A stretch of 10,003 bases of DNA from an uncultured Myxococcales bacterium (GTDB lineage Bacteria; Myxococcota_A; UBA9042), in the NCBI GenBank assembly GCA_937915965.1, contig CALGHC010000541.1:1-10003 (forward strand), given 5' to 3'. Below the pieces are notes generated by a model that saw nothing but the letters and a program-made list of their open reading frames with translations, had not been told where the DNA came from and made no database searches. The position numbers and the translations under genes were made by a program. Below, in pieces: positions 1 through 6,295 of this stretch (positions are counted from its first letter, which is position 1; the number at the start of each line of letters is the position of its first letter).

Positions 1-97
1 CGACTGAACACCATCGACTCCGCAGTATCCGGTCGGTCTGCACGCCGAGAACCTGAGGCGGTCTTTGGGGTCGGGTCTTTGCGGTCGGGTAGCCGGC

Positions 98-715
98 TCA
101 GGTCGGGGATTCGAGCGCCTCTGCTCCCGCCCCTGCCTCGTCGCGATCCCCGTGGGCGTCTGTGCGGCCCTCGTCGCCGACGGCGCGATCCTGCAGCTCT
201 CGCTCCAGATCGCGCATTGGCTCGACCAACTCGCGCTGTACGTCCGCAGCCTCCAGAATACAGACCCGCAAGCCGCCAAGCGCCTCCGGCTCGAACGTCT
301 CGATCAGGGCGCTGCGCCAACCTCGCAGGGCCTGGCGCAGGCCGACGTCGAGACCGACCCGACCGGGCAGGCTCATGGCGAAGTCGTTGACGCCCATCCG
401 CGCCAGGGCCCCAAAGCAGAAGCGGCAGATCTCTTCGAAGCGTTCGGGGCCGAAGTCGCTGCGCCGGCCCATTCCCACGAGCAGCAGCCGCTCGAAGGGC
501 AGGCGACCGCCCAGCGGCGTGAGCATCGCTTCGCAGAAGTGGCCATCCACGAAATCACTGATCATCAGGCGCGACAACTGGCCGCACAGCCGCCAGTCGA
601 CCCGGCCCGTGAGGCCGCGCAGGGGCCGGTCGTCGGCAAAGAAGGTCAGCACCAGGCAGCGATTGTCGAGCTCGTCGAGCGCCTCAAGCTTGGGTTCTGC
701 GAAAGCGAAGGTCAC
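98..715 (-). CDS. Stand-alone peptidase M17 N-terminal (macro-like) domain protein
   Basis: The protein has 205 aa. Residues about 18-155 read like the N-terminal domain of leucyl aminopeptidases (Peptidase_M17_N): a strand LVLTFFADDRPLRGLTGRVDW, then LSRLM, a TPLGGRLPFERLLLVGMG strand-turn at 66-83, a helix, and MSLPGR at 114-119. The metal-binding catalytic domain of true M17 enzymes (about 500 aa) is absent, and no metal ligands are visible, so peptidase activity is not expected; a binding or regulatory role is only inference. The last 45 residues are Asp/Glu/Arg-rich and look disordered. The GTG start at 713-715 overlaps the nusB stop (GTGA), which implies translational coupling to nusB and places it last in the ribH-nusB operon. 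Family assignment is fairly good from pattern; function is unknown. Confidence 0.75.
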   Translation of the reverse strand: MTFAFAEPKLEALDELDNRCLVLTFFADDRPLRGLTGRVDWRLCGQLSRLMISDFVDGHFCEAMLTPLGGRLPFERLLLVGMGRRSDFGPERFEEICRFCFGALARMGVNDFAMSLPGRVGLDVGLRQALRGWRSALIETFEPEALGGLRVCILEAADVQRELVEPMRDLERELQDRAVGDEGRTDAHGDRDEAGAGAEALESPT

Positions 716-1470
716 GATTGAGGTGCTCCCGGCGGCGCCGCTGGGGTTGTCTCGCGCGCTTTGTGCTCCAGCTGCTCCGCCTGGTCCGCCTGGTCCGCCT
801 GGTCTGCCTGGTCTGCCTGGTCTGCCTGGTCTGCCTGGTCTGCCTGCTCGGGTTGCTCCGCCTGCTCGGGTTGCTCCGCCTGCTCGGGTTGCTCTGCCGG
901 CCGCACGTGCTCGGACGGCTCCGCCTGTTTCGCCTCGCCCGCGTGCTCCGCCTCCGCGCTCTCATGGCCCTCGTCGCGACTCGCCAGCGGACCGTCGGAG
1001 ACCAGGTCTGAGATGACGCTCGAGACAACGTCGGCGTGCGCGCCCTCTCGACCGAGGTCGACGGAGACCCGGTCGAGGATGCCATTTACGAAGGCGGCCG
1101 AGTCTTCACTGCCAAATTTCTTGGCGATCTCAATAGCTTCGTTGAGAACAACCTTGCGCGGGGCGCGCTCGGCCCGAAACATCAGCTCGAACGTCGCCAG
1201 CCGCATGATGTTGCGATCGACCACTCCCATGCGGCCGAGCTTCCAGTGGTGCGAGCTGGCCTGCAGGCGACGATCGATGTCCTCGAGGTTGCCAAAGACG
1301 CCCTCGACGAGCTCCTGGCACTGCCGGCGCACAAAGTCGTACGCAGCCGGTCGCTCGCCAGCAAAATGGGACCAGTAGTGATCGATCGCGTGCTCGACGT
1401 CACCCGCTGTCCAGTCCAGGCCGAACAGGATCTGCAGTGCCGCCTCACGTGCTCGCCTGCGTCGCCCCAT
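712..1470 (-). CDS. nusB: Transcription antitermination factor NusB with long repeat-bearing C-terminal tail
   Basis: NusB binds boxA RNA together with ribosomal protein S10 (NusE) and supports processive antitermination, chiefly on rRNA operons. The first ~140 residues are a complete NusB fold: RRRAREAALQILFGLD at the N-terminus, a LGRMGVVDRNIMRLATFEL helix in the middle, and the hallmark LNEAIEIAKKFGSEDSAAFVNGILDRV region at about 108-134. E. coli NusB is 139 aa; this one is 252 aa. The extra ~110 residues are acidic and Ala/Glu/Gln-rich and include 14 tandem three-residue units (AEQ, PEQ, ADQ) at 192-233. The start is ATG at 1468-1470, with a GAGGG element 6 nt upstream that overlaps the region just after the ribH stop. 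It lies 9 nt downstream of ribH and overlaps the next gene by 4 nt. Confidence 0.95.
   Translation of the reverse strand: MGRRRRAREAALQILFGLDWTAGDVEHAIDHYWSHFAGERPAAYDFVRRQCQELVEGVFGNLEDIDRRLQASSHHWKLGRMGVVDRNIMRLATFELMFRAERAPRKVVLNEAIEIAKKFGSEDSAAFVNGILDRVSVDLGREGAHADVVSSVISDLVSDGPLASRDEGHESAEAEHAGEAKQAEPSEHVRPAEQPEQAEQPEQAEQPEQADQADQADQADQADQADQADQAEQLEHKARETTPAAPPGAPQS
772..897 (-). repeat. In-frame 9-bp tandem repeat inside the nusB tail
   Basis: Fourteen consecutive 9-bp units run from 772 to 897. Positions 781-843 are seven near-identical units encoding ADQ, differing only by C or T at one position. Positions 844-897 are three copies of an 18-bp higher-order unit encoding PEQ and AEQ alternately, and 772-780 is one further AEQ unit. 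Because the unit is a multiple of three, copy-number change would leave the nusB frame intact. The near-identity of the seven ADQ units suggests recent slippage or expansion. Confidence 0.95.
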
Positions 1471-1479
1471 GGTCGGCCC

Positions 1480-1959
1480 TCACCCTTGCGCAGGCGCATC
1501 GATGCGTCGCAGAACGTCGACCATCTCGATCGCGGCGAGAGCGGCGTCCGCCCCCTTGTTGCCGGCCTTGGTGCCAGCCCGCTCGATGGCCTGCTCGATC
1601 GTGTCCGTCGTCAATACACCAAAAATCACGGGAATATCGACCTCAAGGCCGACCCGCGCGACGCCTTTGGCGCACTCGCCAGCGACGTAGTCAAAGTGAG
1701 GCGTTGCGCCTCGGATGACCGCGCCAAGGCAGATCACCGCGTCGTATCTGCCGCTCGCTGCCATCCGCCGAGCGGCTACCGCGATCTCGAAGGCCCCCGG
1801 GACCCGCGCCACATCGATGGCGTCGGCCTGCGCGCCGCTGCGGATCAGCGTGTCGACAGCGCCGGCCACAAGCTGCTCGACCAAGAAGCCATTGAAACGT
1901 GCCGCCACGACTCCGAAGCGCATGCCACTCGCGACGAGAAGTCCGTTCAGGTCAGCCAT
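1480..1959 (-). CDS. ribH: 6,7-dimethyl-8-ribityllumazine synthase
   Basis: This enzyme condenses 5-amino-6-ribitylamino-uracil with 3,4-dihydroxy-2-butanone 4-phosphate, the penultimate step of riboflavin synthesis; the family forms cytosolic pentamers or 60-mers. The length of 159 aa is normal. Family landmarks are all present: VVAARFN with the substrate-stacking F22 and N23, VPGAFEI at 53-59, LGAVIRGATPHFDYV with catalytic H88, FGVLTTDT starting at F113, and the phosphate-binding R127 and K131 before NKGADAA. The ATG at 1957-1959 has a GGAGG (1964-1968 on the plus strand) 4 nt upstream. nusB follows 9 nt later, a common ribH-nusB pairing. No other riboflavin gene and no FMN riboswitch is visible upstream; the 52-nt leader gap is too short to hold one. 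Confidence 0.97.
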   Translation of the reverse strand: MADLNGLLVASGMRFGVVAARFNGFLVEQLVAGAVDTLIRSGAQADAIDVARVPGAFEIAVAARRMAASGRYDAVICLGAVIRGATPHFDYVAGECAKGVARVGLEVDIPVIFGVLTTDTIEQAIERAGTKAGNKGADAALAAIEMVDVLRRIDAPAQG

Positions 1960-1973
1960 GTTCCCTCCGTGGC

Positions 1974-1989
1974 GGTGGCTGTCGCCACC
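1974..1989 (-). other. Small hairpin between lipoprotein gene and ribH
   Basis: GGTGGC (1974-1979) and GCCACC (1984-1989) form a perfect 6-bp stem with a 4-nt loop, extendable by two pairs across a bulged base. It sits between the lipoprotein stop (2012) and the ribH Shine-Dalgarno. No T-rich tract follows on the minus strand, so it is not a classical terminator. It could tune transcript ends or ribH expression, or be chance in GC-rich DNA. Confidence 0.35.
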
Positions 1990-2011
1990 CGCGTCTGCGC
2001 GTGTATTCCGA

Positions 2012-3778
2012 TCAGGGCTTGAACGTCAGCAACCCCGCCTGGGCTTTGACGCCCTGCAGCAGTGGCGACTTGGCTACACAACAACGGTTCTCGGCGTCTA
2101 CATAGGTGCTCGCCGCTGCGACCCCGGTGAAAGCAACTGAGGTCTCGCCGCCGCCGACATCTGTCGATTCGACGACGCCCTCGCCGACCACAGCCAGCCC
2201 CTTGTACCCTGGTCCGGCGTCCCCGGCGAGATACACGAAGAACCTATCGCCCACATCGAGCCCGAGGACGACCCCCCAGGCCTTGAAGTCCAACTTCAGG
2301 GTCGCGTCCTGGCGGCTGCATGTGAAGTACGAACCGGCCCACTGCACGTCGCAGTCGAACTCGGCGTGGTAGGCTGTCAGCTCGGTTGGAGCGACCGTTT
2401 TGCCTTGCTGTTGGCCCTGTTTGTAGCCGTCCTCGTTGCAGGTCGAGACCGCGCTGACGCACGCCGGGTCGGTCTTGACGTACACCTTCAGGTGGCTCGA
2501 CGACGGCGGCGCTGCCCACAGCGGACCCTGCGGCTGCGGCAGCTTCCAGGCGGCGCGCTGTTCTTCGATGATCGTTGTTCGTGCGGTCGCTGCCGCCGCT
2601 GTCGTCGCCGCTTCAAGCGCGTCCGCGAGGCCGTTCCCACCAAGCAGGCTGTCGATCAGCGCGATCGCCGCGGCCTGAGCCTGGGCGCTCGTCAAGATTC
2701 CGTCGAAACCGACGACCGGCCGCTGGGGTGCCTGGTGCAGATAGCCCGCGAAGATCCCCGTCTGTTCTTCGAAGTCCTCCGCGAGGGTGTTGGATCCGGC
2801 GAGCACGATCAGACCTGCGCCACCCAGCGCCGGCGCCTCGAAGAGCAGTTTGGCGTACTCGCGCTGATAGAAGGCGTCGCCAAAAATGCCGCGCGAGACC
2901 GTCAGGCCGACTGACTTCGGCGGGGCATCACTGAAGGGCTCCTGGACGCCGGCTCCCAGCCATACGACGATGTCCAACGGAGTGAGCGCGCGCAGAAGGC
3001 CGTCGACGTCACCTCGGCGCACGAAGTCGATGGCGAGGATCTCGTCGAATACGCCCCGTTTGACGAACGCATCTGCGACCGCCGTCATCGAAACGCCCAC
3101 CGCGGCACCGTACGCATTGAGCAGCACAAGGCGCCGCTTGCCGAACGGCAGGAGCGCCAGATCCGCTGCCGCCTCCGAGTGCGTGACGACGTGCTTGCGC
3201 GACAGCGGCGCGAGCTCGGTCTCGAGCTTCTGGTAGTTGTGGTTCTTCAGCAGCTTGAGCAGCACTGGGGCGCCGATCGCGATGTGCTCGATGGCGGCGC
3301 CGTCTTCGTCCTGCAGCGCGATCCCCGTCGGCGTGTAGGTGCCAGTACCGCGGCTGCAAGCGCCCGTGGCCAGGCAAAGTCGAAATACGGTCGACACTTC
3401 GGCGCGTGGCGCGTCTGGCCCGGCGGCGTACTCCGCCCAAAGCAGGGTTCTCCCAGCGTCGTCCTCAATCACGCCTGCGATCAACAACGGCGCGTTCTGG
3501 CCGCCGGTCAGCGTCGCGAGCCCAGCGTCGGTTGCGACTGCTTCGTTCCAGACCGCCAGATCGACGGTCTCCTGGCGAGTGCGAAGCGAGGTCGGCTCCA
3601 CCTTCGCTGCCGGAGGTTCGTCGCTGCTGCAGGCACAAGCCGCCGCGACCAGCGCGATCGCGCTGGCAGCAGAGAATACGCCAGCGACGCCAAGAGCGCG
3701 TCCCCGGCTCGGTGCGCCGTGGTCCGGGGTCTCGTGGTCCGGGGTTTGACGGGAGCGGCGGGCGGTTCGCGGTTTCAT
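2012..3778 (-). CDS. Large predicted lipoprotein with a caspase/CHAT-like middle region
   Basis: I do not recognise a named family. The protein has 588 aa. Residues 1-50 form a long basic n-region, a hydrophobic core (VAGVFSAASAIALVAAA) and Cys48/Cys50 followed by SSDEPPAA, which reads as a lipoprotein signal with an imperfect lipobox. Residues about 215-395 have alternating hydrophobic strands and helices: RRLVLLNAYG, a strand LDIVVWLGAG at 268-277, AGLIVLAGSNTL at 321-332, PVVGF at 354-358, and a closing LLGGNGLADALEAA helix. That order resembles clan-CD (CHAT, caspase) folds without the His/Cys pair. Residues 429-588 are a beta-rich, Cys-containing domain. I chose ATG 3776-3778 because GGAAAG lies 5 nt upstream and a promoter lies upstream of it; a longer in-frame reading to 3973 would run through that promoter and a GCC repeat. 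It may be co-transcribed with ribH, 52 nt downstream. Confidence 0.8.
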   Translation of the reverse strand: MKPRTARRSRQTPDHETPDHGAPSRGRALGVAGVFSAASAIALVAAACACSSDEPPAAKVEPTSLRTRQETVDLAVWNEAVATDAGLATLTGGQNAPLLIAGVIEDDAGRTLLWAEYAAGPDAPRAEVSTVFRLCLATGACSRGTGTYTPTGIALQDEDGAAIEHIAIGAPVLLKLLKNHNYQKLETELAPLSRKHVVTHSEAAADLALLPFGKRRLVLLNAYGAAVGVSMTAVADAFVKRGVFDEILAIDFVRRGDVDGLLRALTPLDIVVWLGAGVQEPFSDAPPKSVGLTVSRGIFGDAFYQREYAKLLFEAPALGGAGLIVLAGSNTLAEDFEEQTGIFAGYLHQAPQRPVVGFDGILTSAQAQAAAIALIDSLLGGNGLADALEAATTAAAATARTTIIEEQRAAWKLPQPQGPLWAAPPSSSHLKVYVKTDPACVSAVSTCNEDGYKQGQQQGKTVAPTELTAYHAEFDCDVQWAGSYFTCSRQDATLKLDFKAWGVVLGLDVGDRFFVYLAGDAGPGYKGLAVVGEGVVESTDVGGGETSVAFTGVAAASTYVDAENRCCVAKSPLLQGVKAQAGLLTFKP

Positions 3779-3783
3779 CTCAA

Positions 3784-3789
3784 CTTTCC
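3784..3789 (-). promoter_or_regulatory. Shine-Dalgarno site deciding the lipoprotein start
   Basis: On the minus strand, GGAAAG ends 5 nt before ATG 3776-3778. It is the main evidence for the 588-aa form over the in-frame extension to 3973. Confidence 0.6.
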
Positions 3790-3828
3790 ACAGAGGCAAG
3801 GCCGGCGCGAGACCAGCGAGGGGCCGCG

Positions 3829-3858
3829 AGTCTAGCCGTCGATCGCCGTGCCGTTCAA
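3829..3858 (-). promoter_or_regulatory. Candidate sigma-70-type promoter of the lipoprotein gene
   Basis: Read on the minus strand, TTGAAC (3853-3858) is followed after 18 nt by TAGACT (3829-3834). Each hexamer matches 4 of 6 consensus positions. A start of transcription near 3822 would give a ~44-nt leader before ATG 3778. Moderate support only; found by eye. Confidence 0.45.
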
Positions 3859-3899
3859 GCCTCCTGATGCCGTCGTACCCTGGCGCAAGCAGCGTCACT

Positions 3900-3920
3900 G
3901 CCGCCGCCGCCGCCGCCGCC
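3900..3920. repeat. (GCC)7 trinucleotide tract between divergent promoters
   Basis: Seven perfect GCC units fill 3900-3920, followed by two tandem copies of GCCGCGATG at 3923-3940. The tract lies upstream of both promoter candidates and is non-coding under the chosen starts. Such tracts can change length by slippage and alter spacing between upstream elements; that effect is inference. Confidence 0.85.
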
Positions 3921-3996
3921 TCGCCGCGATGGCCGCGATGGCCGTTGCCGATGCCTTGCCGGAGCCGCATCAAGCGTTGCAGGCGGCCTCACGCAA

Positions 3997-4026
3997 TTGA
4001 CACCCCGTTTCGCGTTGGCATACCCT
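3997..4026 (+). promoter_or_regulatory. Candidate sigma-70-type promoter of first AgmX-like gene
   Basis: A perfect TTGACA (3997-4002) is followed after 18 nt by TACCCT (4021-4026), which keeps the key T-A...T positions. Transcription from about 4033 would leave a ~120-nt leader before ATG 4156. The second paralogue has a similarly placed promoter, which strengthens both calls. Confidence 0.55.
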
Positions 4027-4155
4027 CCCGCGATGAGGAAGGCGTCCCTGTGAAACGCGGCCAGAGCCCGCGCGCCGGGGGATCGCCGGGCCGCCCCCAC
4101 CGGGGCCATCCATGGCAGAAAGTCGCACGAAGTTGCGGGGCTGAGAGGGAGTCGA

Positions 4156-5907
4156 ATGAGCATCGCGAGCCGCAATGTCCGCCTTGGAATCGTCTACCGG
4201 GGCAGCATCATCCGCGAAGAGATCATCGATCGGAGCATCGACGTGTCGATCGGCCTGCGCGCCGACTCGACCGTGCAGATCGCGCCGCGAGATCACCCAG
4301 AGTTCCCTGATCATCTCGATCTGCTGATGTTCGAGGGCGGCAAGTACTACCTCGTCGTCCCGGATGATCCGCGTGCGCGCGTCAACCTGCGCGGCGCCAG
4401 CTCGGCCGAACAGGTGGTCACCCTGCGCGGCAAGCGGGCGATCCCGGTTGAAGGAATCGCAGGCGGATCGCTCGTTGTCGGCGATGTGTCGGTGATGTTC
4501 CAGTTCGTGCGCGCCTATACGACACCGACCGTCACGCACGAGCGAACCACGCTGCGCATCGGCTTGGTATTCGACGAGCGCCTCATCTCAGACCGGATCT
4601 TCCCCCACGACCGTCAGATCACCATCGGCGCCAGCAAGAACGACACGGTCGTGCTCGACACCGACGACTACAAGGGCGGGGCCCTGTCGTTCGTCAACAA
4701 CAAGGATGGCTCGGTCAACTTCAAGGCGGCCTCGAGCATCAACGTGCGCATCGCCGTCGAAGATCAGGCCCCTCGTGACGTCAAGGACCTTATCCAGGCA
4801 GGCAAGGCACGCAAAGAGGGCGACGACGTCGTCTGCCACCTGACCTTGGGCGCGCGCGGCCGGGCCGTCATGGGCCCGTATTCGGTGCTCTTCCAGGTCG
4901 TCCGCCAGAAGGTCACCGTACCCACCTTCGAGAAACGCTCGGTGGCCAAACGCATCGCCGGTTTCTTCGTCAGCGACGTGGTGTGGACGGCCAGCTTCGC
5001 CATCTCCCTTCTGCTCGCTTTCGGTATCGTCGGCCAGGCGGTCATCTTTCAGCGAACGACGGGCAAGTACCTCGACAAGGCCAAGCAAGAGGAGCAGCAG
5101 GTCCTGGGCACCTACGAGGTGATCGTCGAACTTCAAGAGGAAGAGCCACCGCCTGAGACAGTCGTCGACGTGATGCCCGAGGAGAAGAAGGAAGAGATCC
5201 AGAAGGCGGAGGAGAAGGCCGCCAAGGATGACAAGCCCGCCAAGGTGGAAGCAAAGCCCGTCGAGTCCACCGGCAAGACCGTCGACCCCGTGGAGCACAA
5301 ACGCAACGTGCGCGCAGCTGCCGAGAAGAAGACCATCGCCGGCGCCTTCAAGGGGATGGGCGCTTCAAGCAAGATGTTTGGCGAAGCCGAAGAGGGCGAG
5401 GCCGGCGACGTCTTTGCCAAGAGGGGCCCCGGCGGCGACGACAAGGATGGCGACGCCCCCGGCAAGGGTCTCGATATCAAGAGCGGCGGCGGCGGCGGCA
5501 CGGTCGAGAAGGTCAAGTCGGGCTCCGTCAAGGGCTTTGGCGACCGCAAGAAGACCGTGACCAAGGTGGCCGCCAAGGAAGAGAAGAAAGTCGCCGTTCA
5601 GCTTAAGCTGGGCGAAATGACCGGCGGCGGCGCCGACAAGGGCGGCGTCGCTCGCATCATCTCGCGCAAGAACAGCACCATCCAGCGATGCTACGAGACC
5701 GCGCTGCGTAGCGACCCCGGCCTCAGCGGCAAGGTCACTGTGCGCTTCGTCGTCGGAACGGCGGGCACCATCACGACCGTGACCGTGCTCGGCGCATCGG
5801 GTGGGTTCGCCTCCTGTATCCAGAGCAAGTTCAAAGCAATCCGTGGCCTGCCGATGCTGCCAGCGCCGCAGAGCTTCACGCAGAGCTACGTCTTTACGAA
5901 GAGCTGA
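4156..5907 (+). CDS. AgmX/PglI-type TonB-like protein with two FHA-like modules (paralogue 1)
   Basis: The 583-aa protein has the order: two related beta-rich modules (about 7-120 and 132-251), one transmembrane helix (276-298, VWTASFAISLLLAFGIVGQAVIF), a charged linker with EEPPPE and EEKKEE runs, a conserved block at 391-468, and a C-terminal domain at 496-583. The C-terminal domain matches the AgmX/PglI family seen in myxobacterial gliding proteins: RIISRKNSTIQRCYE, PGLSGKVTVRFVVGTAGT, FASCIQ, with Cys512 and Cys554. It is TonB-like, so a periplasmic energy-transducing or envelope-spanning role is likely; the partner is unknown. The modules contain FHA-like turns (ITIGASKNDTVVL at 155-167) but lack the Arg and SxxH that bind phospho-threonine. 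The ATG has AGGGAG 4 nt upstream. It stands alone between its promoter and a hairpin terminator. It may not be a motility protein; AgmX domains occur in many myxobacterial paralogues. Confidence 0.88.
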   Translation: MSIASRNVRLGIVYRGSIIREEIIDRSIDVSIGLRADSTVQIAPRDHPEFPDHLDLLMFEGGKYYLVVPDDPRARVNLRGASSAEQVVTLRGKRAIPVEGIAGGSLVVGDVSVMFQFVRAYTTPTVTHERTTLRIGLVFDERLISDRIFPHDRQITIGASKNDTVVLDTDDYKGGALSFVNNKDGSVNFKAASSINVRIAVEDQAPRDVKDLIQAGKARKEGDDVVCHLTLGARGRAVMGPYSVLFQVVRQKVTVPTFEKRSVAKRIAGFFVSDVVWTASFAISLLLAFGIVGQAVIFQRTTGKYLDKAKQEEQQVLGTYEVIVELQEEEPPPETVVDVMPEEKKEEIQKAEEKAAKDDKPAKVEAKPVESTGKTVDPVEHKRNVRAAAEKKTIAGAFKGMGASSKMFGEAEEGEAGDVFAKRGPGGDDKDGDAPGKGLDIKSGGGGGTVEKVKSGSVKGFGDRKKTVTKVAAKEEKKVAVQLKLGEMTGGGADKGGVARIISRKNSTIQRCYETALRSDPGLSGKVTVRFVVGTAGTITTVTVLGASGGFASCIQSKFKAIRGLPMLPAPQSFTQSYVFTKS

Positions 5908-5934
5908 GCCGGGCCTGCGCAGGCTCTCGAACGA

Positions 5935-5980
5935 ACCAAGCCCCGGTGGGTGGTCGCGAGGCCGCGCACCGGGGCTTGGT
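5935..5980 (+). terminator. Strong 14-bp hairpin, likely transcription terminator of paralogue 1
   Basis: ACCAAGCCCCGGTG (5935-5948) and CACCGGGGCTTGGT (5967-5980) are perfectly complementary, with an 18-nt loop. A further ACG/CGT pairing extends the stem past one bulged A. It starts 27 nt after the stop of paralogue 1. The downstream CGTTGTGG is only mildly T-rich, so efficiency as an intrinsic terminator is uncertain; a transcript-end stabiliser is the alternative. Confidence 0.65.
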
Positions 5981-6135
5981 CGTTGTGGCGCCGTGAAGCG
6001 CGCTTCAAAGCAATGAGAAAGTATGAAGGGCCTTGTCGTTGCGATCTGGCCCGTCGGTTGGAAGCCTCCGGAATTCTCCACCGATCCTGCCGAGACGGGG
6101 CCCAAAAGTGGCCGTTTCTACATGGTCTCGTAGGT

Positions 6136-6164
6136 TTGACAGGCAGCGGACCCGCTTGTAGCAT
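6136..6164 (+). promoter_or_regulatory. Sigma-70-type promoter of second AgmX-like gene
   Basis: Perfect TTGACA (6136-6141), optimal 17-nt spacer, then TAGCAT (6159-6164), which matches 4 of 6 consensus positions. Predicted transcription start near 6171 leaves about 128 nt of leader before ATG 6299. This is the best promoter match in the window. Confidence 0.65.
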
Positions 6165-6226
6165 TCGTCTCCCGGTGTGTGTGCGATCGACATCGCCCAT
6201 CTGTCGGAAACGAAAAGGAAATGTCG

Positions 6227-6295
6227 ATGGTGTCCCACGCCAGACCGGACCATCCGGTTCCTGCAGTGCGGCCAGAAGAACGGGGAGGGCGGTAG
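6227..6295 (+). CDS. Possible 22-codon leader peptide upstream of paralogue 2
   Basis: An ATG at 6227 with AAGGA (6215-6219) 7 nt upstream opens 22 codons (MVSHARPDHPVPAVRPEERG, then GR) and stops at TAG 6293-6295, three bases before the ATG of the following gene and in the same frame. The GGAGG (6284-6288) that would serve the following gene lies inside it. Translating ribosomes would therefore cover or expose that site, so coupling is plausible. It may equally be a chance open stretch; no homology is recognised. Confidence 0.25.
   Translation: MVSHARPDHPVPAVRPEERGGR

Larger units (their letters stand above)
3779..4155. other. Divergent 377-bp intergenic region
   Basis: This spacer separates the minus-strand lipoprotein gene from the plus-strand first AgmX-like gene. 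It holds a minus-strand promoter candidate at 3829-3858, a (GCC)7 tract at 3900-3920, a 9-bp direct repeat (GCCGCGATG) at 3923-3940, and a plus-strand promoter candidate at 3997-4026. The last ~120 nt would be the untranslated leader of the AgmX-like gene and include a G/C-rich segment at 4066-4107 able to pair with itself. I see no credible protein gene here; the open frames are low-complexity GC-rich readings. Confidence 0.7.

Noticed and set aside
1..14. Possible start (ATG 12-14, minus strand) of another gene continuing off the left edge, with GGAG 3 nt upstream
   Set aside because: Only four codons are visible, which is too little to support a gene; the 83-nt gap 15-97 shows no other signal.
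162..1016. Plus-strand open frame with collagen-like GPPGPPGLPG repeats
   Set aside because: It is the antisense shadow of the 9-bp repeat in nusB and the M17_N gene; the minus-strand frames have clear family motifs and operon spacing.
1960..2011. FMN riboswitch before ribH
   Set aside because: The gap is 52 nt, too short for the element, and no RFN-type conserved segments are visible.
3779..3973. In-frame 65-residue N-terminal extension of the lipoprotein starting at 3973
   Set aside because: It runs through the (GCC)7 tract and a promoter candidate, lacks a Shine-Dalgarno site, and would bury the signal peptide.
4588..5298. Long minus-strand Leu-rich frame opposite paralogue 1
   Set aside because: It mirrors the Lys/Glu codons of the linker and TM region; codon periodicity and the paralogue support the plus-strand gene.
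5913..5924. 12-bp palindrome GCCTGCGCAGGC after paralogue 1
   Set aside because: It has no loop and no repeat elsewhere in the window; most likely chance in GC-rich DNA, though an operator cannot be excluded.
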